A stretch of DNA of 64,000 nucleotides from Streptomyces sp. 1-11 (lineage in GTDB: Bacteria; Actinomycetota; Actinomycetes; Streptomycetales; Streptomycetaceae). Of this stretch, positions 26,599 through 33,970 are shown piece after piece; position 1 is the first letter of the stretch, and the number at the start of each line of letters is the position of its first letter. A model generated the notes under the pieces. That model was not told the origin of the DNA. It searched no databases and saw nothing but the letters and a program-made list of their open reading frames with translations. The position numbers and the translations under genes were made by a program. The DNA lies in the NCBI RefSeq assembly GCF_007176755.1, contig NZ_BJTV01000005.1:248001-312000 (forward strand), given 5' to 3'.

Positions 26599-28713
26599 GT
26601 GAGCACTCACCTGCGCTTTGCTACGGAGATCCTGACTCGCCTCGGTGAGGAGCTCATCCCACACCCAGACCTAGGTGTGATCGAACTTGTCCGGAACGCG
26701 TACGACGCTGATGCCTCCCGATGCACGGTCACCCTGCACAACGCGGTAGACCCCGGCGGCATACTCGTCGTTGAGGACAACGGCGACGGGATGACCGAAG
26801 CGGAGATCCGCGACGGATTCTTGATCATCGGTAGGTCGCCGAAGGTGTCAAAGCCCTTGACACGGGACGGTCGGCGCAAGGTTGGTGAGAAGGGGCTTGG
26901 GCGCCTCGCTGCGTTACGCCTCGGACATCGCGTTGAACTCATCACCCGGCCTCGCAGCCAGCCGGGTGTAGCTCACGTACTGCGCATCGATTGGGCAGCG
27001 TACGAATCTGCGGCTTCCGTCGACGAGGTCGAGCTGGCCATAGAAACCGTACCAACCAAGCAGGGGCCGGGAACTAGCATCACCATCCATCGGCTCCGGC
27101 ATGGATTCTCCGAGACGGAGATGGAGCGCCTAGGGCGAGCGATGCGCTTGCTCACTGGTTTTTTCGATGACGAGAATTCCGAGTTCACGGCCATTCTCGA
27201 CGCGCCACAGTTCAAGCGCGTCTCTGAAGGCGTGAGTCGAGGATTTTTCGATGAGTGCGAGTATAAGCTCGTAGCGCGTCTTGATGAGAATGGTCAAGCT
27301 TCGGCTAATCTCTACAACTGGAAAGGTGAGTCCATAGCTAGCGGTGATCACGGGGAAGTTGCCTTGACAAAGGATCGAGGCCACTTCCGGGTTCCGATGA
27401 TGTACCAGGCGCCGTCGGCAACCTTTGAGCTCTGGATGTTCACCCTAAATAAGGAATCATTCGAGCATCGCCAATCCATGCGGAAGCACACAGATCTTCG
27501 TCCGTGGCTTAGGATCGTCGGTGGTGTGCATCTGTTCCATCGTGGGCTTCGTGTGCATCCGTACGGCGACCCAGGGTTCGACTGGCTGGAACTAAACCTT
27601 CTCAGGGCCCGCAGTCCCGAGTTGAGGCCGTCGACGAACACGAGTGTCGGACGTGTGTGCATAGATGACCCTGAAAACCTGCTGATTCCTAAGACTGACC
27701 GCATGGGGTTCCAGGAGAATGCGCCGTTTCTGGAGCTTCGTGACTTCGCCGCCCGGGCAACCGATTGGGCTGCGCGAGAGCGTCTTCGTCTGCGCGAAAC
27801 AAAGCGCACGGGCGGAACAGCTATGGCACGAAAAGAGAACGAAGAGGCCACGCGTAAAGTCGAGGACGTTCTACAGGCACTGCCGCCAACCCAACGTCAA
27901 CAGGTATCAGATATCGTCAGCACGCAAGACCGACTCATCAAGGAGCTCGAGCGAGATCGGCTCCTGTACCGCTCGTTGGCGACCGTTGGTATCAGTACCG
28001 CCGTCTTTGCCCATGAGTCCATTGGGTCAGCAGGCGGTCTGGGTCAAGACCTGGAGACTATCGAGCGTAGGGCACGAGCAGCCGTTGGCGCCGAGCTTTA
28101 CGAGGACCGAATCCACAAGGTGTTGTCGAGGGCCCGTAATACAGCGGCGTCTATTCACTCCTTTGCAAAACTGCCCCTCAGGATGCTCCGCAGAAACAAA
28201 AGGCGAGCTAAGGTCGTTGACATCAATGACTCGTGTCGTGAGTTCGCCGAAATGTTCGAGGGGTATCTAGCAGACTGGCACATCAGGCTGGATCTGGACC
28301 TTTGCACTGAGCCGGCCAGGGTGCTTACACCCGCCTCCGACGTTGAGTCGATCTACGCCAACTTGGTGATCAACGCGGCACGATCCTTCAGTCGAGCCAC
28401 TGATACAGCGCGGGAGAGAGTCGTCCTCATCCGAACGCGCGCAGAACCGGCAAGGATCTCGATCGAGGTCGCCGACTCCGGTCCCGGTATATCCGGCATC
28501 TCGCTAAAGGATATTTGGCTCCCAGGCGAGGGTAGCAATGCGGACGGGACTGGTCTTGGTCTCACCATCGTGAAGGACATCGTTGCAGACTTGCATGGCA
28601 AGAAATCCGTTCTCGATGATGGTGAAATCTCAGTTGAAAAGAATGGCGAACTCGGTGGAGCCTCATTCAAGATTCTTCTTCCGAGGCATGCAGAATCTGC
28701 GCCCCAGTCATAG
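26599..28713 (+). CDS. double-GHKL protein: Hsp90/MutL-like ATPase fused to histidine-kinase-like module
   Basis: 704 residues from GTG 26599, preceded by GAGGGGGG. The first GHKL ATPase domain has the N-box GVIELVRNAYDAD (E29/N33), G1 box VEDNGDGM (60-65) and G2 box GEKGLGRLA (96-104), of Hsp90/MutL/MORC type. A middle region of about 300 residues has no motif I recognise. A second kinase-type module follows: a DHp-like helix with His472 in FAHESIGSAGG, then N-box YANLVINAARS (about 588), G1 VADSGPG and G2 DGTGLGLTIVKDI (about 650). No membrane helix, so it is cytosolic. The receiver gene starts 10 bp downstream. I infer a sensor that phosphorylates that receiver; the N-terminal ATPase may sense DNA or invader proteins, as GHKL ATPases tied to methylases have been proposed to do. 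Confidence 0.85.
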   Translation: MSTHLRFATEILTRLGEELIPHPDLGVIELVRNAYDADASRCTVTLHNAVDPGGILVVEDNGDGMTEAEIRDGFLIIGRSPKVSKPLTRDGRRKVGEKGLGRLAALRLGHRVELITRPRSQPGVAHVLRIDWAAYESAASVDEVELAIETVPTKQGPGTSITIHRLRHGFSETEMERLGRAMRLLTGFFDDENSEFTAILDAPQFKRVSEGVSRGFFDECEYKLVARLDENGQASANLYNWKGESIASGDHGEVALTKDRGHFRVPMMYQAPSATFELWMFTLNKESFEHRQSMRKHTDLRPWLRIVGGVHLFHRGLRVHPYGDPGFDWLELNLLRARSPELRPSTNTSVGRVCIDDPENLLIPKTDRMGFQENAPFLELRDFAARATDWAARERLRLRETKRTGGTAMARKENEEATRKVEDVLQALPPTQRQQVSDIVSTQDRLIKELERDRLLYRSLATVGISTAVFAHESIGSAGGLGQDLETIERRARAAVGAELYEDRIHKVLSRARNTAASIHSFAKLPLRMLRRNKRRAKVVDINDSCREFAEMFEGYLADWHIRLDLDLCTEPARVLTPASDVESIYANLVINAARSFSRATDTARERVVLIRTRAEPARISIEVADSGPGISGISLKDIWLPGEGSNADGTGLGLTIVKDIVADLHGKKSVLDDGEISVEKNGELGGASFKILLPRHAESAPQS

Positions 28714-28723
28714 CGAGGTATAA

Positions 28724-29428
28724 GTGGCGCTCGGCGACAAAACTTCCCCTGTAGCGGTATTAGACGATCGAGAGGACGACCTCGAGCGTGCCTGTGATCA
28801 GGTGGAAGATCTCGACCTCTCGGTCTTTTCGGTGCTGCTCCGCGGACCTAGAAAGATGGATGAGTTACTGGACTATCTTTTGGCGAAAGGGTGCGGCGCT
28901 CTGATCTCCGATCACCGCCTGCACCCTCGCGGTGGCGTTGACTTCGATGGTGCCCGGCTCGTAGCCAGAGCTAATGAGCGAGGGCTGCCTGCGATTCTCT
29001 ATAGTGCTTACGTAGAGGATGACGAAGCAACCAGTATCCGAACTTGGCGGTACGGAATTCCGCGGATCGTCAAAAAGGGCCCGGGCTCCACGGGAGAAAT
29101 TGCGCAGGCGCTCCGCGTTGCCGAAGAAGAGGCTACTGGGCACCGCTCCTTGGAGCGCAGAGGGTTCCTTACCCCTATCACTGTAGTTGATGTCCATGAC
29201 CACATCGGTCGTCCTACGCTCGACGTGACAGTTACGGCTTGGAGACCCGACGTTCCCGTCACGATACCGATTGCTCTCCTGCCGCCACAGTCCCGAGTAG
29301 GCTCTACCTCGCTTATCGGAAAGATCTACCTAGGTGAGGTCAACTTTTACGCGGAACATGAGTCTGATCTCTTTTTCAAGGATCTTAGGCTGGCGCCTGT
29401 ACCCCCTTCCGGGTGGAGGGGAGAATGA
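28724..29428 (+). CDS. response-regulator receiver protein of the GHKL operon
   Basis: 234 residues. The receiver domain keeps the phosphorylation residues: acidic pair D14/D15 in VLDDRED, phosphoacceptor D63 in LISDHRL, S94 in ILYSAY and K117 in RIVKKG. Residues about 140-234 form an unknown C-terminal domain (LTPITVVDVHDHIGRPTLDVTVTAWRP, ending FYAEHESDLFFKDLRLAP). That domain is not a wHTH or HTH output domain and so probably does not bind DNA. Its stop overlaps the start of the MBL gene by ATGA. I infer that it takes phosphate from the upstream kinase and controls the hydrolase through protein contact. Confidence 0.85.
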   Translation: MALGDKTSPVAVLDDREDDLERACDQVEDLDLSVFSVLLRGPRKMDELLDYLLAKGCGALISDHRLHPRGGVDFDGARLVARANERGLPAILYSAYVEDDEATSIRTWRYGIPRIVKKGPGSTGEIAQALRVAEEEATGHRSLERRGFLTPITVVDVHDHIGRPTLDVTVTAWRPDVPVTIPIALLPPQSRVGSTSLIGKIYLGEVNFYAEHESDLFFKDLRLAPVPPSGWRGE

Positions 29429-30483
29429 TCATTTCGCAATTGCATACCCCGACGACTGCGGCCCCTGATAGCTCGGTGGAGGCGGTCATTCTGGACGTAG
29501 GGCATGGGAATTCGACCATCTTGCGCGATGGTGCTAGGTGCGTAATTGTTGACGCCAAGTCCGACAAGTTGCTTTACCAGGCACTAATAGACTCGGGTAT
29601 TCACAGGATCGAGCATCTGGTTCTGTCGCATGCTGATACCGACCACATCGCTGGTGCGTTGCGACTGCTTCCGAACAGTGATTTCGAAATTGGTACGGTC
29701 TGGGCTAACTCTGACAGCACTAAGGATTCGAAGAAGTGGAGTGAACTACTTGCCCTCCTCGCGGCCCTCGCAGACGCTGGCGTTTGCAAGGTTCGCATAG
29801 GAATAAGCAATGCTGACGGAAATGAGCTTTCTCTCGATCGAATTGGTATCGAGGTGGTTCACCCGACACTTCGTGATATCGGGCACGGCCCTGGCGCTGC
29901 TGGCAAAGTTCGTCCGGAAATCACGACCAATGGCATGTCTGTTGTCTTGCAGGTGCAGATAGATGGGCGGCCAGCTCTCTTCCTGCCCGGTGACGTTGAT
30001 GCTGCAGGTTTTCGTCAAATCCTTAGCAGAAAGCAGTTGGATGCTGCGCCCGTACTGGTCTACCCACATCATGGTGGCCATAGCGGGTCTGTCCTTGAGG
30101 CAGACTTTGCGACCAGCCTCTGCGACACGTTGCAGCCTGAGGTAGTGGTCTTTTCGATGGGGCGGGGCAGCTATGAAAACCCGTTGCGTGAAGTTGTCGA
30201 ATGCATTAGAGACAACTTTCCGGCTATTCGGCTGGCGTGCACTCAATTAGCGCGTCGATGTCACCCGAACATCCCGGCCCAGCGAAGCTTGGCGCATCTG
30301 GCGGGACAGCCTGCGGCCGGACGCGCGTTGGGTAGCTGCTGTGCGGGGTCAATCCGAGTCCGAATAGTGGCTGATGGTCTAGAGATTGAGCCGAACCTCA
30401 GTGCGCATCGAGCGTGGGTCGAAAAGCTAGAAGCGCCGATGTGTATCCCCAGGGGTAACGTGCCTAACCAGCGTGTTCAATGA
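29425..30483 (+). CDS. ComEC-like metallo-beta-lactamase-fold hydrolase
   Basis: 352 residues; ATG 29425 with GGAGGGGAGA upstream and a 4-bp overlap with the receiver gene. MBL motifs: VILDVGHGNSTILRDG at the N-terminus, zinc-binding HADTDH at 69-74, LFLPGDVD with D190, and YPHHGGHSGS around H215-H219, then VVFSMGR. This is the ComEC/Rec2-type hydrolase domain but with no membrane segments, so it is a soluble protein. C-terminal Cys/His (CTQLARRC, CCAGSIRV) suggest an extra zinc-binding element. Relatives degrade DNA strands or nucleotides; here it is the likely effector of the operon. That role is inferred, not shown. Confidence 0.88.
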   Translation: MIISQLHTPTTAAPDSSVEAVILDVGHGNSTILRDGARCVIVDAKSDKLLYQALIDSGIHRIEHLVLSHADTDHIAGALRLLPNSDFEIGTVWANSDSTKDSKKWSELLALLAALADAGVCKVRIGISNADGNELSLDRIGIEVVHPTLRDIGHGPGAAGKVRPEITTNGMSVVLQVQIDGRPALFLPGDVDAAGFRQILSRKQLDAAPVLVYPHHGGHSGSVLEADFATSLCDTLQPEVVVFSMGRGSYENPLREVVECIRDNFPAIRLACTQLARRCHPNIPAQRSLAHLAGQPAAGRALGSCCAGSIRVRIVADGLEIEPNLSAHRAWVEKLEAPMCIPRGNVPNQRVQ

Positions 30484-30549
30484 GCAAGGCATGGAGGTCG
30501 GTGGAACGGGTTTGGTCGGTGGCCTGCCCGGTCTGGGGCCGAGCATGAT

Positions 30550-30622
30550 CAGGGGGCCGTACGCTGGTTGGCAACTCGGGCAGGCTTTGGGCCTGACCGC
30601 AATGTGCACGAGTGGCCCCCTG
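30550..30622 (+). terminator. long hairpin after the operon
   Basis: Arms CAGGGGGCC (30550-30558) and GGCCCCCTG (30614-30622) enclose 55 nt that contain a smaller CAGGC/GCCTG stem. It lies 67 bp past the MBL stop and is the likely end of the operon transcript. No gene is supported in 30484-30809. Confidence 0.5.
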
Positions 30623-30739
30623 GTTTTGCTCGACGCGGGACCCGGACCGGGGAGGTGGCTAAAGCCGTGGAGCCGACCGGCCCTAGCCACGACGTACCCC
30701 TTCTCTGACGTCAGGTGACTGAACGCTGTGCGCGCGGCA

Positions 30740-30825
30740 CGGACGCCGGCCGGGCTGGAGCGGGACGAAGGCAGGAGCGCAGGCCCGGCCGGGGGCTGGG
30801 CCGCGCGCGGTGAGCGGAGCGAACC
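30740..30825. repeat. dispersed repeat, partial copy 3
   Basis: Shares GAAGGCAGGAGCG and the flanking GGAGCGGG with copies at 21119 and 33235, then diverges through a GAGCGGAGCG segment. It lies directly upstream of a 5'-truncated gene fragment, as copy 1 does. Confidence 0.5.
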
Positions 30826-30827
30826 GC

Positions 30828-31136
30828 CTTGACGGCGTCAGCGAGGACGTCTTGCATGAGGTCACCCGCCGCACACCTGGCTTCCACTCCTGGCAGGATC
30901 CGCACTGGCTCGTCCACTGCCAGGATGCGGCGGCCTTCGTGGGCGAAGTCGGGTACGCCGGGCTGGCGGCGCATCCGGAAGCCCTCGACCAATTGCGGGC
31001 CGACATGCGCATGGAGAGCTGGCACGACGAAAACCAGCTCGAGCACTTCTTGAACCACCTGGGCGAGGGTGCGACTGCCATGCTCTTCCGTTGCACCGCC
31101 TGTGGGGCCCACCTCGCCTACGCGGACGCATCCTGA
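30828..31136 (+). pseudogene. C-terminal fragment of a CbrC/UPF0167-family protein
   Basis: About 100 codons: VSEDVLHEVTRRTPGFHSWQDPHWLVHCQDAAAFVGEVGY and, at the end, AMLFRCTACGAHLAYAD. These are the C-terminal hallmarks of CbrC (UPF0167), a family linked in E. coli to colicin M/E2 tolerance. The N-terminal CPWC part is missing, and similarity starts right after a dispersed repeat, so the gene is truncated and probably non-functional. A short translated product from GTG 30810 is possible. Confidence 0.7.
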
Positions 31137-31224
31137 AGATCGTCTGCCTCGGCGAGTCTGCGGTAGCCGATGAGGCTGCAGGCGACAGTGGCCGCCCCCG
31201 TTGATGTCAGAAGTGGATGTCAAA

Positions 31225-31304
31225 GGCCCCGGACCATGATCGGTCCGGGGCCTTTGCGCTGGTGCCCCCGGCAGGATTCGAACCTGCGACACCCGCTTTA
31301 GGAG
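31225..31304. mobile_element. attachment site copy B with its hairpin (left end of the AICE-like unit)
   Basis: The 43-bp core 31262-31304 is identical to copies at 22192 and 38104. About 60 bp to its left, including the GGCCCCGGACC hairpin, is also nearly the same as the sequence left of copy A. Everything from here to 38146 behaves as one integrase-encoding unit. Confidence 0.92.
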
Positions 31305-31407
31305 CGAGGTTGGAGGACCCTGGGCTTGACCTGGAATCCCTGTCTTGGGTGGCGTAGGGCCGTGCGCACCCTGGGGAACCTCGATTCCCCGTAAGTCCCC
31401 GCCCGTT

Positions 31408-31425
31408 CTGGCACGGAAGTGGCAC
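31408..31425. promoter_or_regulatory. paired integrase arm-type sites next to copy B
   Basis: CTGGCAC at 31408 and GTGGCAC at 31419, 11 bp apart and 104 bp inside the left end of the unit, mirroring 23746/23757 and 38023/38034. Likely arm-binding sites for the tyrosine recombinase. No gene is seen in 31137-31631. Confidence 0.65.
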
Positions 31426-31631
31426 ACCCCGCGGCCTCCTCGATGCGAACTATGGGCGAGATGGCCGCTGAGGTCTGCTCAGCAGGTCAGCCGGTCGTCC
31501 GGGGCCAATGGTAATCGGGTGTGGTCACGGTGGTTGCTGTGCTTCGCTGCCGTACAGCAACCGCCCCATGGTTCGCCGCACGATCTGGCACGGACCTGAT
31601 ACACGCCTGCGCCTCCTCAAGGGACGGCGTC

Positions 31632-31979
31632 TTACAGGTACGACGAGCCGGGCCGCTGGTTCTGCGCGGCCTGGTCCATGCGCTCTTCCTTGCTCAGCGG
31701 GCGGTACAGCCAGGCCGCCGTGATGGTCGCCGCCAGCATCACGACCCACATCAGCATGGCGGCCAGGTTGTCCGGCCCGTTTTTGTGGGTCTGCGGCGAC
31801 AAGGACAGAGCCACCAGAAGCGCCACCTCAGCCACGGTGAACACGGCGGCCAGGGTGCTGTCGCTGGCCTTCTTGGTCTTCAGAGCCCGCCACACGAACG
31901 GGAAGAAGATGAACAGGCTCAGAGTTCCGATGGGCAGCAAGCCCATGATGATCTGGGCCTTGCGAGAGTTCAGTCCCAT
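31632..31979 (-). CDS. small membrane protein of the AICE-like unit
   Basis: 115 residues with three predicted helices (IIMGLLPIGTLSLFIFFPFVW; TLAAVFTVAEVALLVALSL; LAAMLMWVVMLAATITAAWLY) and a polar tail. ATG 31979 is chosen because GGGGGG precedes it by 7 nt. Plasmid and AICE modules often carry small spread (Spd) membrane proteins, so a role in intramycelial transfer is possible. I do not recognise a specific family. Confidence 0.65.
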   Translation of the reverse strand: MGLNSRKAQIIMGLLPIGTLSLFIFFPFVWRALKTKKASDSTLAAVFTVAEVALLVALSLSPQTHKNGPDNLAAMLMWVVMLAATITAAWLYRPLSKEERMDQAAQNQRPGSSYL

Positions 31980-32288
31980 GATGACGACCCCCCTGGTCAT
32001 TCAGTGAACGGCGCCCCGACCTGATGCCGGGGTGCCAGGTGAGCGTAGTTGCCGACGACCCGTCAGAGGTTGCCTTCCTCCAAAGCGAGGCAGTCCTGGT
32101 ACCGCAGCGGGCGATCAGTAGCCGAAGAAGTGAAGGGCCGGGTCTCTGACCTGCGGCCGTGTGATCGACCACTGTTGCGACCTGCGACTTATCTGTCGGT
32201 CGTTGTCAACGTTGGTCGTCGTCGGCCGCCCTCGGACGGCCCATGGACGGCCCAGCGTCGGCCGTGCATGGGCACGCCTGGGTTTCGG

Positions 32289-32507
32289 CTACTTGCCCAG
32301 CAAGGCCAATGCGGTGATTAGGCTGGCTACAGCACTGATCATTGCTGCCAAGCACACAGGGTGCTTCCATGCCTCGCGGGTGCGGGGAGTCGGCTCCTCG
32401 GTTCCATGGTCGCGGTGTTCGCGGTGCAACGCATTGCAATGCAATGCGTTAGGGGGTACGGTACTCGAGACAGTTGGTCCTATAGAGTGGCGGCTATGGC
32501 CGTCCAT
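32289..32507 (-). CDS. small tail-anchored-type protein
   Basis: 72 residues: a polar head, then one C-terminal helix (VCLAAMISAVASLITALALL) ending LGK. The ATG at 32507 has a strong AAGGAGG 6 nt upstream, which is why I call this short frame a gene. The head is encoded across a perfect 23-bp palindrome at 32428. Function unknown. No gene is seen in 31980-32288. Confidence 0.6.
   Translation of the reverse strand: MDGHSRHSIGPTVSSTVPPNALHCNALHREHRDHGTEEPTPRTREAWKHPVCLAAMISAVASLITALALLGK
32428..32450. promoter_or_regulatory. perfect 23-bp palindrome
   Basis: Arms AACGCATTGCA and TGCAATGCGTT around a single central A. It lies inside the small tail-anchored gene. An operator, replication or transfer site is possible. 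Confidence 0.6.
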
Positions 32508-32808
32508 GTGGTGCCTCCTTATATCGAGTGACCCGCAAGGCGATGGTTGTGGAAGGCTAGCCGCCAAGCGGGTCGTCGGTGTGCGTGCAGTCCGGATACT
32601 GTAGCAGTGTGGACGCCGCAACTTACGTGCGTTCCTCAGTACTTGTGGCTTGCGTGTGGCCGAACTGCTTGGAGACGGTAGCAGCGCCGCACCCGCGTCC
32701 CAATCCGGCCATCGGACAGGCGCTCACTTCCGGCAACGAAGCGTTTGGTGTCAGGCTGGCTTTCCCGGGGCGGCATTTCTGGTGTCGGTGCTGGATACCA
32801 GGTCAGGG

Positions 32809-32842
32809 TGTAGCTACAAACCGTAGTCACTGTGTAGCTACA
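32809..32842. promoter_or_regulatory. two identical TGTAGCTACA palindromes
   Basis: TGTAGCTACA at 32809-32818 and 32833-32842, centres 24 bp apart, in a 900-bp gene-free stretch (32508-33409). Probably protein-binding sites of the plasmid-like unit. Confidence 0.6.
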
Positions 32843-32934
32843 GCGTCCTCGCCAAGGTTGGCCGGAAAACTACCTGTGTAGCAGGTTGGGGATTGGGTGC
32901 GGTTCGTCCCGCTACCCTCAACCCGCCACTCTCC

Positions 32935-33090
32935 CCAGCTCCCATCCCGTACGCCGTCGACCCACACATCGTGGAGCGGGCGTGGTTCCTGGCGTCCAGG
33001 TGGAGCGCGCCACTGTACGAACGACCTGGACGCCAGGGGCCGCGTCTGCTCGGCTCTGCCTGGGTCGATGGTGTGCGGGATGGGAGCCCC
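32935..33090. repeat. long imperfect inverted repeat, possible replication or transfer locus
   Basis: Outer arms around AGCTCCCATCCCG (from 32938) and its complement near 33079-33090, and inner perfect 14-base arms CCTGGCGTCCAGGT (32988-33001) and ACCTGGACGCCAGG (33024-33037), lie on one axis near 33013. The whole of about 150 bp can fold into a cruciform. No gene is seen here. Confidence 0.65.
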
Positions 33091-33234
33091 CAGCATCCGC
33101 CACAATGGACCCGCGGTCGGCGACGGCGCCCTCTCCACCCCGGTGCCGGCCGATCCCCCGCCGGAGGCACTGTGTTGACCGTGGCCGCGCTATGCGGTGA
33201 TCGACTCATGGCCACCGGCCCTATCCACCAGTGG

Positions 33235-33338
33235 GCGCGCGTCGGCGCAGCGCGGGCGGAGCGGGCCGGAGGCAGGAGCGGCGCCCGCAGCGGAGCCGGG
33301 AGCGCGCCCGGCGGAGCGGAGCGCAGCCGGGGCTTGAT
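33235..33338. repeat. dispersed intergenic repeat, copy 2
   Basis: Matches copy 1 (21119-21220) over its length with small indels, including GGGAGCGCGCCCGGCGGAGC and GCGCAGCCGGGGCTTGA. It lies 72 bp beyond the stop of the kinase gene. Confidence 0.85.
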
Positions 33339-33409
33339 GAGGTAGAGAAACCTGTAACTGGATCGCTCGGCGCTCGGTGCGATTCGCTCCTGCGTGCTTA
33401 GTCCCATGG

Positions 33410-33970
33410 TCACGGACGTGGCGTCGAGTCCTCTTCCAGAGCCTTGAGCACCGAAGTGGGATCACCGTTGTAGAGGACGTGGGGCTCGTCCGGCTCGGGC
33501 GGCACGAACCGGGTTCGGTAGCGCAGCAGGTCGCTTTCAGCGAAGAAGATCGAGTTCGGGTCGGCTTCGTGGAGTGCGTTCCGTTTGCTCACGCGTGACC
33601 ACAGCTCTTCGTGGCTTGCCTCCAGGTAGACCACCACCGAAGTCGCACCGGCATCGGTCGCGATCGATCGCCACCGTGCGCGGTCCTCCGGTGTCCAGAA
33701 GCCGTGATCGACCACCACGTCATGCCCGGCCCGAAGCTCCTCGCGGAGCTCCACGGAGATCTCTTCGAGGACAGGGCGCTCCAAGGTCGGAAACGTTCCC
33801 CGAGGAAAGTCGACCCCGTACACGCCGTGTCGGCGGAACATCTCCTCGTCCGGGCACAGCCTGACGAAGCCGTGGGCAACAAGGGCACGCGCCAGCGTCG
33901 TCTTGCCCGAGCCGGGGAGACCTACCATCAGGACACAGAACGGCCGTCGGGTCTCGTTGGGGGCCGTCAC
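33410..33970 (-). CDS. P-loop kinase (zeta-toxin/AAA_33-like) coupled to the GntR gene
   Basis: 186 residues. Walker A VGLPGSGKTTLARAL near residue 17, LCPDEEMFRRHGVYG, and a Walker B-like VVVDHGFWTPEDR. This is the AAA_33/zeta-type small-kinase fold, which phosphorylates nucleotides, sugars or small molecules. I take the GTG at 33970 as start: it overlaps the repressor stop as GTGA with a GGAAG ribosome site, so the two are translationally coupled. Role in the element is unknown; a toxin function would need a partner that I do not see. Confidence 0.8.
   Translation of the reverse strand: MTAPNETRRPFCVLMVGLPGSGKTTLARALVAHGFVRLCPDEEMFRRHGVYGVDFPRGTFPTLERPVLEEISVELREELRAGHDVVVDHGFWTPEDRARWRSIATDAGATSVVVYLEASHEELWSRVSKRNALHEADPNSIFFAESDLLRYRTRFVPPEPDEPHVLYNGDPTSVLKALEEDSTPRP

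Noticed and set aside
28724..29428. Ordinary DNA-binding response regulator
   Set aside because: The region after the receiver has no wHTH or LuxR-type HTH, so a transcription factor role is not supported.
30473..30718. 81-residue frame after the MBL gene
   Set aside because: It overlaps a large hairpin and is Gly/Pro/Leu rich without domain; explained by the inverted repeat.
32579..33345. Several short ORFs in the 0.9-kb gap of the AICE-like unit
   Set aside because: Frames on both strands look alike because of the inverted repeat; none has a good start or a domain.
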